Part shown: piece after piece, positions 1 to 12,473 of the stretch
Layout: each line of letters begins with the position of its first letter
How positions within the stretch are numbered: position 1 is the stretch's first letter
From: Petrosia ficiformis
Taxonomy: Eukaryota; Porifera; Demospongiae; Haplosclerida; Petrosiidae
Assembly (NCBI GenBank): GCA_947044365.1
Contig: OX345642.1
Span: forward strand, 6,983,507 to 7,047,506
DNA: 64,000 nucleotides
Reading direction: 5' to 3'
Notes under the pieces: model-generated
Seen by the model: the letters and a program-made list of their open reading frames with translations, nothing else
Database searches by the model: none
What the model was told of the DNA's origin: nothing
Translations under genes and position numbers: made by a program

Positions 1-481
1 ATTGGGTTTCATAGACCCATCTAAGTACATGTACATGTACACCCATTCATCCAGTCTACCATACATTGGGTTTCATAGACCAACCTAAGTACCTGTACAT
101 GTACACCCATTCATCCAGTCTACCATACATTGGGTTTCATAGACCCATCTAAGTACATGTACATGTACACCCATTCATCCATTCTACCATACATTGGGTT
201 TCATAGACCTACCTAAGTACATGTACACCCATTCATCCAGTCTACCATACATCGGATTTCATAGACCTACCTAAATACATGTACATGTATACCCATTCAT
301 CCAGTCTACCATACATTGGGTTTCATAGACCTACCTAAGTACGTGTACATGTAAACCCATTTATCCAGTCTACCATACATTGGGTTTCATAGACCTACCT
401 AAGTACATGTACATGTACACCCATTCATCCAGTCTACCATACATTGGGTTTCATAGACCTACCTAAGTACATGTACACACA
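1..481. repeat. Minisatellite, 58-64 bp unit, about 8 copies
   Basis: The unit begins ATTGGGTTTCATAGACC and carries an ACATGTACATGTAC core that varies in length by 6 bp, which explains the 58 versus 64 bp periods. Copies start near 1, 65, 129 and 193 and continue to about 480. The array lies just upstream of the first visible KCC exon, so it is probably intronic. Confidence 0.9.
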
Positions 482-517
482 TTCAATCCATTCATTGATT
501 CTTCCATCATTCATTAG

Positions 518-2391
518 ACGTATATAAGTCCTCAAGCAGCTCTATTTGGAGAGATACGAGGCAACCCCACAGTACTATACAATAATGGACGAATATACGG
601 AACCATTCTGTTATTATTGATGACATTTGTGGTATTTGTGGGAGTCAAATTTGTAAGTTGTAATAATTATAAGAGACAATGATTGACTATGGTGGGTAAT
701 TATCCTCCCTTTCTTTACAATGCATTTGAAATCTATCTTATTTGTGTTTATAGAAATTTTGCTCACCATGGTTACATGTACACGTAGTTTCCATAGTTAC
801 ACATGTACATGTACTAAACTTATTTTGGTATTGCCTATTGGTTACATGTGTATTTATTTCAACTTCTATTACCTATGGACAACTTCCAGTGGCTTAGTGG
901 ATTTAGCATCGCTGGACTGAGAAATGAGGTAGAAGCAGCCAGCAACACAGTTTACTGGAATACGCTCATATTATAACCATATGTTTAGAGTGTACAAGTG
1001 CACATGAGCAAACATTAAAGTGGGCAGGGCAGCGAAGCTTCGAAGGGAGAATTTATCTTTGAATGCACAGCAAATTCGAACATTCAAAGCTGTTTCCCAG
1101 CCCTAGTTCAAATGCCTAGTGGAGTAATAGTTCATACGTAGTATCATAATTAAATTAATTAATACATGTACATGTATGTATTAATTAATATTATTTATTT
1201 ATTATTCATAGGTCAGTTATTTTGCTACGATATGTTTGATATGCGTAATTATTGCTGTTGTGTCTATTTACGCTGGAGCTCTGGATCCAAGAGAACGTGG
1301 AATGTTTGTAGAATTTACTAATACATGTATCGCTTGATATACTATTCATTTGTTGTATTATTCATCTGTTCATCCGTCTTTTTAATCACCTAGTCAATGA
1401 TCCAGCTATCTATACATTGTATATTATCCATTTATTCATCTAACCATCCATCTAACCATCCATCCACCTATTCATCCATCCATCCATCCATCCATCCATT
1501 CATCCATCCATCCATCTATCCACCTATTCATCCATCCATCCATCCATCCATCCAATCCATCCACCTATTCATCCATCCATCCATCCATCCATCTATCCAA
1601 TCCATCCACCTATTCATCCATCCATCTATCCAATCCAATCCATCCACCTATTCATCCATCCATCCATCCATCTATCCAATCCATCCACCTATTCATCCAT
1701 CCATCCATCCATCCATCCATCCACCTATTCATCCATCCATCCATCTATCCATCTATTCATTCATCCATCCGTCTACCTACCTATCTATCTATCTATCTAT
1801 CTATCTATTTATCCGTCTGTCTATCTATCTATATATAGTATATGTACAGTGAATGGAGTTGCATTACAAGGTGGTTTCACATGTAATACATCAGCTATCA
1901 ATATAAATATGACATGTTCAGAGGATAATCCAATACTTCAAGATGAGTTTGATGATGTTGTAATTACAAAAGGCTTACAAAATAGAACTGTTTATGATGC
2001 TGATGATGTAAGTTCCCCTTGGGAAGATGGGTTTGAACCAACCTGTAGAACTGGTATACCTGGCATCACAAGAACCAAGACCATTGTTGGTAAGTAAGTA
2101 TACTCTGTTGTCATGGTAACACCTAATTAGTGTCTGTTGTCAATGGAACTAATGTTTGTTCACTCCATTATCATGGTAACACATAGTGCCTGTTGTCATG
2201 GTAACCTTGATGTCCGTTGCCATAGTAACATACTTATGTTATAATCTCATTTGTAGAAAATACACCAGAGATGTACCTAAGGAAGGGAGAAGGTAGACCA
2301 GGAGAACCGGCAATTGGTAATCAGGTGGAAGCTGCCATTACAAGCTCATTCTTGGTACTAATTGGAATCTTCTTTCCCTCTGTCACTGGTA

Positions 2392-2426
<35 letters not shown>

Positions 2427-3588
2427 ACAATGTGTGTACATGTTAGTGTTGTAGTTAACTCCAAAGTAGCCAGCACTGTCGGACTAAAACAGCACTATTA
2501 CAAGTGTTTGTGTCTGTTCATAGATATTCACTACATATAATAATGTAGAGTCTTGTACTGTTTTCCTGCTTTCAAATATTGATAATACAGCCTCTTAATT
2601 TCTATCATAGACATAGTATAATATAATCTGTTTTCTGTAGGTATAATGGCTGGCTCTAATAGGTCAGGTGACCTCAAAGATGCTCAGAAATCCATTCCTA
2701 TAGGAACGATAGCAGCACAACTTACAACCACTTTCATCTGTATCCTGATTAACATTAATTAATTACAATTAAACTTAATTATTACTTTAATTAATCTAAT
2801 TGCAAAATATGTAAATAAATACATATACATGTATTAGTAATTATCTTAATTTCCTATTAATTATACATTAATTAACTATTTTAATTACAGGATATACATG
2901 TATAACTATTATATTATAATTCATATACCATAACTAATATATAATAGATTTCACTTGTGTACTGTTCTTTGGAGGTACTATATCTGGATTCCTATTACGA
3001 GATCAGTTAGTAATACTAAAGTCTGTTCACATTCACAATGACCTCAATTATGATGTGATGACTTTATATGTACTATAGTGTATAGTTTAATGTCATAAGG
3101 TTAATACATGATTATACTGTAACTCAATTATGAAGCGATGGATTGAAGTTTGACATACACAAAATAGAATGGGAAGGATAATTATATTAAAATGGTGCAG
3201 GTAAAAAGATTGCTGGTTATTTCAAACTAAACTTATATACATACATGTATCTCTGAGGTCAAGGTGAATGTGAATGACCTTTTGTTAAACATGTCCTCTC
3301 TTCTCTTCCTTGTAGATTTGGAGACAGTACTGGTGATTTAACTGTATCGTTACTGGCTTTCCCTACCAAATGGATAATCCTAATTGGTGCCCTTCTCTCA
3401 ACAGTAGGAGCTGGTTTACAAACTCTTACAGGGTACAACATAAAATCTTTTTTATCTGTTATCTTCTCTATTACTGTTTTTTGTCTGAGTTAATTTCTCT
3501 GTATATCTATTTATCTATCCATCTCTTTGTATATTTATCTATCTATCCATCTATATATCTATCTACCTATCTATCTATTTATCTATCC

Positions 3589-3632
<44 letters not shown>

Positions 3633-4021
3633 GTCTATTTATCCAGAGCTCCGAGACTTCTTCAAGCAATAGCTAATGACAATTTAATACCATTTCTGAA
3701 GATCTTTAAGAAGGTTTCTCCCTGGAATAGTGAGCCCACATTTGCTCTCATTCTAACTGCTCTGTTAGCAGAAGTTGGTGTTTTGATAGCTAGCTTAGAT
3801 CTGGTGGCTCCAATCCTATCTATGTAAGTGTATATATAAATGGATAGATGGATGGATAGATACATAAAAGAGTTTTCTATTCAATATATTTACTACATAT
3901 ATGTACATGTACATGTATTTGAAACGACAGCCACGTCTAATTGGTATCCCTCTATCCATTTGTCCATCTATTGCTTTGTCTGTCATCTATCCATCTATCT
4001 ATCTACATTGTATCTATCTAA

Positions 4022-4052
<31 letters not shown>

Positions 4053-7000
4053 CATGTATCTTTCTACAAGTATCTATCAATCTATCCATCTATCTACCTA
4101 TGTATCTATCTATCCCCATCTTTCTTCTCTCCAGGTTTTATCTAATGTGTTACATGTTTGTCAATGCTGCTTGTACCCTCCAATCCTTATTAAAATCTCC
4201 ATCATGGAGACCTAGATTTAGATTCTATCATTGGTTAGTCTGATACTCTCATCATTCAATATTCCATTCTTCTTCTCTAAATATGTTAACCATTTCTCTT
4301 TTCAGGTCAACCTCTCTTCTTGGTGCTATATTGTGTATAGTTATCATGTTCATGACATCTTGGTATTACGCTCTTGTGGCTTTAGCTATAGCTCTAATCA
4401 TTTACAAATATATTGAATATAGAGGGTGAGAGAAAGAGATGGAAATAGATAGACAGTGATAGAGGGACAGACAGGACGATACGAACAGATATAGACAGAG
4501 ACACCCAGGCAGAGACATAGACAGACAGATATAGACATAAACAGACAGATAGATAGAGATAGACAGGACAAGACAGACAGAGACATATATACATGTAGAC
4601 AATGAAAGACAGGCATAGACATAGATGGACAGAGATAGACAGACAGATAGAGATAGACGGAGACAGACAGGTGTACACATAGACATACAAGTATATAGAA
4701 ATAGACAGACACAGACAGAGAGGGATATAAACGGAGTTGTTACTGAATTATATACATGTACATTCTATTATAATGAATTAATGATTCCCTCTTCCCTTCC
4801 AGAGCTGAAAAAGAATGGGGTGATGGAGTAACAGGTTTAAGTATGGAGGCAGCTCTTTATAGTCTCCTAAGATTAGAGGAACGTCCTCTTCATACCAAAA
4901 ACTGGAGACCTCAATTATTAGTATTAGTGAGAATGGATGGGAACCTCATACCAACACATACCAAACTACTCTCATTTGCCAGTCAACTCAAAGCAGGTAA
5001 TTAAAATTAATGTATGCTGCTGCTTCCTGGATACCAATAGTACTACTTCCTGGATACCATTAGTACTGCTTTTGGGATACCAATAGTACTGGATACGAAA
5101 TGACAATATGATCTGATATTCATATCATTCCTCTTTGGATTCACTCGATAATCGTATCATTTTTATTTCACAGGCAAAGGATTGACTTTAGTAGTATCAA
5201 TATTAGAAGGTGACTTTACAGAGAAGATGGCTGAATGCATTGCTGCTAAACAGGTCAGTACTATCTGTATTGTTGATCATGTGACCTGTTGATCATGTGA
5301 CGTGATCATGTGGCCAATCAAATATAAATCACTTGAAGTACTTGACTGTCTATTATAGCACTCAGATGGGTCAAAAAACATCTTGTATATACTCATCTTT
5401 GATATGTAAACTTGACCTTTATTGACCCTGTCCTCGTGTTGACATTATAACGTGTAATGATAGTAAAGTAGTTATATATTGTATATGTATTTTTAAAAAT
5501 ATTTATTAACTATTTTATGTAGAGCTTGAAGCGATTTTCTGATGATAATAAAATACATGGTTTTATTAAAGTGATTGCTGCTTCATCATCAATGGATGGT
5601 ATTTCATATGTGTAAGTAATTAATAACAATGCTTCATTGATATTCATATAATACTATGCCTCCAACACTTGTGTTAATACTTGTATATACAATGCATCGT
5701 CATGAGTCTGGTATATTGTATAATATGAATATTAATGATCTGTCATTCATATCAGTTGATCTCTCGTCTTGTCTGTAGAGTACAGTCAGCAGGACTTGGA
5801 GGAATGACTCATAATACAGTCATGTTGTCTTGGCCTGGAAGATGGAGAAGAACAAATTCATGGAGGAATTTTATTAGTTAGCCATTTATCATCCATCCAT
5901 CCTTCCATCCTTCCATCCATCCATCTATCTATCCATCCTTCCATCTATCTGTCTATCTATCTATCTCTATCTGTCTATCTATCTATCTATCTATCCATCT
6001 ATCTATCCATCTATCTTTCTATCTATCTATCTATCCATCTATCTATCTATCCTACTTATTCATAGAAACTGTACGTGTGGCTACCAGTCGTGAATTAGCT
6101 GTACTGGTTGCTAAGGGTATTAACTGGTATCCTAGCAACCAAGACAGAATGAGAGGCTTTATTGATGTATGGTGGATTGTACGTATCCTAATTAAACTTG
6201 TGGTATATTTCATGTCATGTGACCATCATGTGATCCTTGACTATCTTCAAAGATGATGGTGGTCTACTTATGCTCCTTCCATTTTTGTTACGTCAGCATA
6301 AAGTTTGGCGACATTGTAAGTTACGAATTTTTACTGTAGCTCAGATTGATGACAACAGTATTCAGATGAAGAAGGATCTAGCCATATTCCTATACCAGCT
6401 TAGGATTGAGGCTGAAGTTGATGTAATTGAAATGGTTAGTTTGGTTTTAACAACACTAACTGTCTGACTGGGTTTATGTCCATATGTACCATATATCATC
6501 TATTTATTAGTATATCTTTCAATATTATTCTATTATTAGCCTAACACAGATATATCAGCATATACATATGAGAGGACGCTGTTAATGGAACAAAGACATG
6601 AAATGTTAAAAAGAATGAGACTCACTCGAAAAGAGAGTCAGAAAGAGGTGTGTTTACACAGAGAAGAAAACTATAATGAGTTAATGATGAACCAATGTTG
6701 AGAGCTGAGCTTAGATAATAATTTTGATGCCTTCAAAATCTTATGAATATCATTATGTGGTTGAAGTAATCTTAGCTTTTGAAGCATTTGTGGACATGAT
6801 ACATCCCAATCCTAACTGTATACTGCCCAAGATAAGATAATACGATATATACTCCAAATAAAGGTTTTGGATTACATGAAGGATCATCCACCAACCTCAC
6901 ACAAGATTCATTATTTTTGCATTTATATTTCAGATCCAATCTGTTATATCTCGATCTTTCAGTCGCTCTACTTCAAATCCGAGTGGATTGGGAAAGAACC

Positions 7001-8432
7001 TTGATTTGTTGAGTCCCGTTCCTGAAATTGTGGAGGAAGAAGGAGAAAAAGATCAGTCACATGATCCGTCACATGGTAGGAGTCAGTGTATACATTATTA
7101 ATTACATAAATTGTACATGTAGACTTGGGCCAATAATATCAATCACTATTGATACTAGTAATAGAATAGGGCTGTCAACTTTAAGCATAAACTAAATAGT
7201 AAGATGCGTACATATCTAGTATGTAGCTGTAGGGCTATATATAGTGGTTTGTTTAATTTTGTTGCTAAGGTAACGGTCTCAATCTAGTTTCTGTGGTGTT
7301 TCAGTTTTGATATCTCTACACGAGGCAACTCTTTCATTTTTCCATTGCCTCAGGTATCTATCTGTCTTTCTTTCTTTCTTTCTTTCTTTGTTTTTTTTCC
7401 TCTCAAGTTATCATGTATATCAGTATTATTGTCCTTGTCTAAATACATTATGTAGTTCATTGTATATTCTGTAATGGGTTAACAATGATCCAGGGATACG
7501 AAATAGTATATTTCAAACTCTGAGATCTCAACCCAAACAGACAGATATGCACTTAATATCACTCTCTGAGCAATACAAACCCATTGCATGTTAGCTTGGC
7601 TTCGTTTATCTGCCCCTACTTAGCTTCAAGCTCCGCTCAAACAGTAGTTGACGATAGCTCCAGTGAAAGTATGCCAGAAGAGTTGTCTGTACAAACACCT
7701 CTCCTGGATAATTCCTTAGGTCTCACTGTTCCCGTGGTAACAGCTCCAAAATCATCTGGTATAAGAGGATTTGATTCTATGTTTGCTACAACTGATGAGC
7801 AAGAAATTCCATTGGGAGGTACAGCACAAAATTTGATGAATGAACCGTGAGTGAATATAACATGTATGTGTACATGATAATTATTGTATTATATATGTAT
7901 ACAAATGTAATTATTGTAATGTGTACATGTATGCATATGTAGTATAATATACATGTATGTATGTATGTCTTATGTCCTATGTATAATGTATAATGTATGT
8001 ATTAGTATAGTGTTATTGTTTAGTTATCTTGTAGTAAATGTACTATTAACTATTTCATTTAGTCAAGAGGAGAATATTCGACGTATGAACACATCAGTCA
8101 AATTAAATGAATTGATTATTAATAAAAGTCATGATGCTGCTCTGGTCATTGTTAACTTACCTGGTCCTCCACCAAACAAACCAGATGAAGAGAACTGTAT
8201 CCTTACATTACGTCGTGTGTTTAAGAATAGTCTGTTTGTTCTCAATATCCATGGTAGATTTCTTTCTTTGACTTATAAAGAATACTTGTGTAGTTCCCAT
8301 AACAACTGTACATGTATATCCTTAACAATAGTATATGTAGACATGGAATTTTTAGATGTGTTAACAGAGGGGATAGATCGGGTATTAATGGTCAGAGGAG
8401 GTGGAAGGGAAGTGGTGACAATATATTCTTAA
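518..8432 (+). CDS. SLC12A (KCC): K-Cl cotransporter (SLC12 family, KCC type), 5' truncated by window
   Basis: Electroneutral K+/Cl- symporter of the plasma membrane, used for volume and chloride control. Exons as read: 518-652, 1212-1326, 1850-2089, 2257-2388, 2641-2739, 2948-3005, 3316-3432, 3647-3823, 4135-4233, 4306-4425, 4803-4996, 5174-5253, 5523-5611, 5779-5876, 6066-6182, 6253-6434, 6540-6647, 6934-7075, 7624-7846, 8063-8196, 8341-8432. They sum to 2751 nt (917 codons with stop) with consistent phases. KCC hallmarks are [73 protein letters not shown] and the C-terminal [13 protein letters not shown]. The large extracellular loop in 1850-2089 has cysteines and NxS/T sites. The N-terminal cytosolic region and first membrane spans (roughly 200 residues by comparison with vertebrate KCCs) lie left of the window. 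The end of exon 2 (1326) is the least certain junction. It is closer to KCC than NKCC; I cannot assign it to KCC1-4. Confidence 0.95.
1395..1835. repeat. CATC/CTAT simple repeat in KCC intron
   Basis: Long run of CCATCCAT, CCACCTATTCATCCAT and CTATCTAT words filling the intron before the exon at 1850. Open frames through it (Ser-Ile-His-Pro repeats) are repeat artefacts. Confidence 0.95.
3019..3283. mobile_element. MITE-like element, family TTCACATTCAC, copy 1
   Basis: About 265 bp in a KCC intron. It is bounded by inverted repeats: TTCACATTCACAATGACCTC near 3025 and its near-complement TGAGGTCAAGGTGAATGTGA near 3253. The interior (TTTAATGTCATAAGGTTAATAC, TTTGACATACACAAAA, GGAAGGATAATTATAT) recurs at 14288-14523. 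It has no coding capacity. Confidence 0.75.
3510..3640. repeat. CTAT microsatellite in KCC intron
   Basis: (CTAT)n with CCAT interruptions runs up to the acceptor of the exon at 3647. Similar tracts lie at about 3955-4110 (CTAT), 4435-4735 (AGACAGATAG words) and 5885-6060 (CCAT/CTAT), all inside KCC introns. Confidence 0.9.
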
Positions 8433-8577
8433 TATCGGACCTTGAGCCTCAATCTCTTTGTAAACTTGTATTTACATAGGTGATAGGTCAGTATCATCAA
8501 TATAGAACAATTAAAATTATTACATATATATTGTACATTGTATGTAATTAATTATTTTAACAAAAACATATTTTGAA
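8433..8577. other. Convergent 3' intergenic spacer KCC / RPRD1
   Basis: Only 145 bp separates the two facing stop codons, so the 3' UTRs and polyadenylation signals must be packed together or overlap. AT-rich; no further feature is visible. Confidence 0.7.
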
Positions 8578-11500
8578 TTATGAGAACAGGTCTCCGGCAG
8601 AAGGTAAAGGTGCTAGCCCTTCTGAGCTGGGTGTGGCTAGGTTTGGTAAAGCAGCAATGTGTGATTTTAAAACTTCTCTTACAACCATACATTGTTCCAT
8701 TTTGTGTCTGTATTCCTATAATATAAGAGAGATGTGAATTAATACATACAATGTACAGTAAATTTGGCTACAGGAAGATTGAGTATACTGAAGCCCCCCC
8801 TACATAAGTTTGTTTATTTGTTGTTTCTTGCCGTTTGTTGTTTTTCACCTTTTGTTTTTGCTTCGTAAAGAAGCCCTACAGATGTTTGTTGTTTCTCATC
8901 TTTTGTTTTTGCTTTGTAATAAGAAGCCCCCTACATAAGTTTGTTTGTTGTTTTTCACCTTTTGTTTTTGCTTCGTAATAATAAGGTTAAGCCCTACATA
9001 TGTTTGTTTGCTGTTTCTCACCTTTTGTTTTTGCTTCGTAAAGAAGCCCTACATATGTATGTTTCTGCTTCATAAGGAAACATACATGTTTGTTGTTTGT
9101 CACTTTGTTTTTGCTTCGTAATAAGAAGCCCTACATATGTTTGTTGTTTCTCATCTTTTGTTTTTGCTTCGTAATAAAAAGCCCTACATATATTTGTTTG
9201 TTTTTTCTCACCTTTTGTTATGGCCCTCCCTATAATTGCTTTCCACGGGGTTTAATGTATATATGTTTGTGTCACTTGCGCGACTATGTGTTGTATACGT
9301 AGTTAAGGAAGTTGCGTCATTCCCGGGGGCTCGGTCAATTAATGGCCGTGGTGCGTAAAAAGAACGCGCGATCAAGCTCTACACACCAGCAGAAAGAAAG
9401 CTGTTGAGCTTACGTAGAAACTGGAACTAATAGCTAGCTATTCTGCCTGAAATATATTCCTAAAGTTCTACAAGGTCCTTTGAAAGGTCAGGAGAGTAGA
9501 TAATCAAAATAATAACTATAATAAGCTGTTGTCTCAGTTTCATGCTTGATAAAGTCAGCCATGATTACTGAATTCTGCACACCACAAAGCAGTCATATCT
9601 TCACGTAAAGCAATCATAGGGATGTTTTTTTCTCTATATACACTTGTTTTTCCTTCGTAATAAGAGCCCTACATGTTTGTTGTTTCTCATCTTTTGTTTT
9701 TTGCTTCGTAGTAAGAAGCCCTTACATATGTTTGTTTGTTTGTTGTTTCTCACCTTTTGTTTTGTTTTCGCATCATATAATAGTTTCTGTTGGTGCCATA
9801 TAAAAGTGTCCATTGTCTCATGAATATCCTTTCTTTCTTCAACTTCTGCCTTCATTCTACTGGTATATCCAGAAAGAATTTCCAATGCCTTCTCTAACTC
9901 CTCAAGGAGATGTTCTCCTGTCTCTTTATCTACATTGATGGGTAGGGTATACGATGAGAGAGACCTATTCATCAGGATCATAAATAAGCTCAGTCGTCAT
10001 TGATCACCAATATAACAATATTGTGTGTTGTAATTTAGTACAAGCATCACTCATTTGCCGCCATACTAAAACCGATTGGTTTGGGAATGGGACTGCATGA
10101 ATGGTATTGGAATGGTATGAATGAGGTAAATACACACAGTGCAACATGATTTTGGAATGTGGATTACAATGATTGTCTCATTCACAAGAACATAAATATA
10201 AAGCAACATGATTTGGGAATAGGACTATTATCATGCAGTGTAAGTAATACCAGATAGATGATTATAATATGATTATTAAAATGAAGACACATTACCCCAT
10301 TGTACTATATGAATATAGTACAAGTGTCCTCTTCATATTACATGTACCTGTTAGTTTAGTCAATATGTTGGCATCGTAAAGTTCTGATGGAAAACTAGCG
10401 ATCTTCTGTCTTGTAGACATGTCTTCAACACTGGAATTTTCACCATCAACTGCTGCCATTTTCTTTAGAAGTTCCTCTGGCTATGAACAACAATCATACA
10501 AATATATAATAGTTATATGTACAATAATCACATGCATTCATACAATTGTTACATACATATATACTTGTGGATATGTAATTATACACATACATGTACAAGT
10601 ACATTCACTTATCTACATACATATTATATCTATATTTAATTGTACATACACAAACACACACAAGCGTACTAACACGAGAGCTACTCGTTACTGTACCTCT
10701 GGTATTTTTTTATCATTAGGTGGCTCATCGGGAGGAGGAGGACTGGAATCATCAATGGGTGTAGCCTTCAAGTCTGCATGTACATCCAATGAATATAATT
10801 TCATTTCAGATTCACTTTTTGTTCTTCGTTGAGACGATGAACCTGACATGAATAGAGGGAACACATAACGGTCATCAGAAAGGGAGGGGTTACAGTTAAA
10901 GGCATCATAATAAACACAAGTGTATTCTCACTAATAATTGATTTGAATTTTCCAAGTGTTTCTGGATCAAAAACACGTCTCTCTTCCCAAACTGAAATAA
11001 TACGATTTATTGATTTTGACACAGACTCATCTTTTCTGTCCCTGAAATTAATAATATATATGTATTTATAATAAATTCTCTCAGAGTTTTTGATACATTT
11101 TGAAGCATGGATCAAATTGGCTCAACAACGGTTAGTGTGCACCATTGGAAACACATCTTGAGCCAATTAACAAAGAGTTAATAGTGACAATATATCTGGC
11201 CTAGTGCCAAATAAGCACCTCTTTGTGCTAATGGTGTGTCATATGAGCTGATCAAAAACAAAGAATACTCTATATTCTAGCTTACTTAGCAACCAGGTGT
11301 AAAGCCCGTGGAAGTGCTCTGGTGAATTCTGATTTGAACTCCGGACTCTTTCGTTTACTATTCTGAATTACATCATTTGCTAAGTAAAGCAAAGTTAGTT
11401 TTCTACTTGGAGATGCTGTAGAATGAGATCACGTGATAGCCACATGGTATTGAGGTACATGTTTACTAACCTTTCTGAATTTCTCTAAACCATACCCCTA

Positions 11501-11633
11501 CTATAGTCTTGGAATGTTTCTTGTGTTGTATCAACCATTGAGAGACACCTTGTATACTCTGCATTGTAGAATTCAAATCCCTTAACCTGCTCTCCAGAGC
11601 ACTAGAGGTAAAGCCACTTGTTCTAACCGCCAT
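8578..11633 (-). CDS. RPRD1: RPRD1-type CID protein (regulator of RNA polymerase II CTD)
   Basis: Homologue of RPRD1A/B (CREPT), which binds the RNA polymerase II C-terminal domain and helps recruit CTD phosphatase. Exons in transcript order: 11471-11633, 11286-11415, 10932-11041, 10697-10842, 10348-10480, 9754-9929, 8578-8715. They sum to 996 nt, 331 residues, against about 310-330 in vertebrates. The N-terminal CID reads SQWLIQHKKHSKTIVGVW, then LTLLYLANDVIQNSKRK, then SVWEERRVFDPETLGKF. A proline-rich linker and a coiled-coil follow (RQKIASFPSELYDANILTKL, LLEELEKALEILSGYTSRMK), then the family tail GLAPLPSAGDLFS. The start is ATG 11631-11633 (MAVRTSG); an upstream in-frame ATG at 11681 gives an unlikely extension. 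The donor of exon 6 forms the edge of a minisatellite (9634-9775). Confidence 0.95.
8796..9222. repeat. Minisatellite built on an RPRD1 splice donor, left block
   Basis: About 7 units of 50-64 bp. Each reads, on the minus strand, a core close to CAAAAGGTGAGAAACAACAA preceded by CGAAGCAAAAA and followed by ATATGTAGGGCTTC. The genuine exon-6 donor of RPRD1 (9753/9754) has nearly the same sequence. The whole block lies in RPRD1 intron 6. Confidence 0.85.
9221..9480 (+). mobile_element. Dispersed non-coding element, family A (copy in RPRD1 intron)
   Basis: About 260 bp containing CCCTATAATTGCTTTCCA, GTTTGTGTCACTTG, AGTTAAGGAAGTTGC, GGTCAATTAATGG and CAAGCTCTACA. The reverse complement recurs at about 50505-50765, 56145-56357 and 61420-61682. 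It interrupts the surrounding minisatellite, so it probably inserted into it. No open frame; termini not resolved by eye. Confidence 0.75.
9634..9775. repeat. Minisatellite built on RPRD1 splice donor, right block
   Basis: Continuation of the 8796-9222 array on the other side of the inserted element. The rightmost unit is the real exon-intron junction of RPRD1 exon 6 (minus-strand CAAAACAAAAG | GTGAGAAAC). Confidence 0.85.
11083..11262 (+). mobile_element. MITE-like element, family GTTTTTGAT, copy 1
   Basis: About 180 bp in RPRD1 intron 2, bounded by GAGTTTTTGATAC and its partial complement TGATCAAAAAC. The interior has AAATTGGCTCAACAA, CTTGAGCCAATTAACAAAG and AGTTAATAGTGACAATAT. Further copies lie at 27545-27766 and 31677-31900. 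Non-coding. Confidence 0.75.
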
Positions 11634-11800
11634 TTTTCTGTAATCAGTACTAATTACTTCCGGTATAACAGGAAGTAACAAATTAACTTATTAACATTTG
11701 AAAATCCACTAATCCACTAATCCACTATGCATACATTGTAGGAGAGATAACTGTCATGAGTGGACTAGTCTGGGTACCTGCCCCTTCACATTTGCTTGAG
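11634..11800. promoter_or_regulatory. RPRD1 upstream region
   Basis: Upstream of the RPRD1 start and presumably contains its promoter; no clear TATA box. It ends with CTAGTCTGGGTACCTGCCCC (11765-11784), which resembles the termini of the small hairpin elements at 56978 and 62301. Confidence 0.3.
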
Positions 11801-12222
11801 CAAAGGGATGGGTACACACCCAGACCCTATAGGGGTTGACGAAGTACAGTTTGTATTTATAGTACATACACAAAGGGATGGGTACACACCCAGACCCTAT
11901 AGGGGTTGACGAAGTACAGTTTGTATTTATAGTACATACACAAAGGGATGGGTACACACCCAGACCCTATAGGGGTTGACGAAGTACAGTTTGTATTTAT
12001 AGTACATACACAAAGGGATGGGTACACACCCAGACCCTATAGGGGTTGACGAAGTACAGTTTGTATTTATAGTACATACACAAAGGGATGGGTACACACC
12101 CAGACCCTATAGGGGTTGACGAAGTACAGTTTGTATTTATAGTACATACACAAAGGGATGGGTACACACCCAGACCCTATAGGGGTTGACGAAGTACAGT
12201 TTGTATTTATAGTACATACACA
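11801..12222. repeat. 70-bp tandem repeat, 6 near-identical copies
   Basis: Units start at 11801, 11871, 11941, 12011, 12081 and 12151 (CAAAGGGATGGGTACACACC ... GTACATACA). I see no differences between the full copies, so amplification or homogenisation is recent. Each unit holds GGGTACACACCCAGACC and a GGTTGACGAAGTACAG block. It lies between RPRD1 and the 3' end of TTC27. Confidence 0.95.
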
Positions 12223-12473
12223 ACTAAAGTATGCACTTCCTATGTACTGGACTGACTATTATAAAACTATCAGAAGTCAGTCGTATACATGTAGAATTAG
12301 ATACATATCATTGAAGCACTACTCAATACTTGAATTTCAGATGTGGTATTGAGTCCTTTAGTATATATCATTACTACAATTACAATATTAATATAATTAT
12401 ATATGCACTATTCAACAACCAAGCACTATAATTATCATTAATTATCATTAATTATCATTAATATCATTAATTA
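12223..12473. other. Intergenic, TTC27 3' side
   Basis: AT-rich spacer with short ATTATCATTA tandem words at 12430-12475 just past the TTC27 stop. No other feature seen. Confidence 0.5.

Noticed and set aside
1397..1852. 151-residue Ser-Ile-His-Pro frame
   Set aside because: CATC repeat in a KCC intron.
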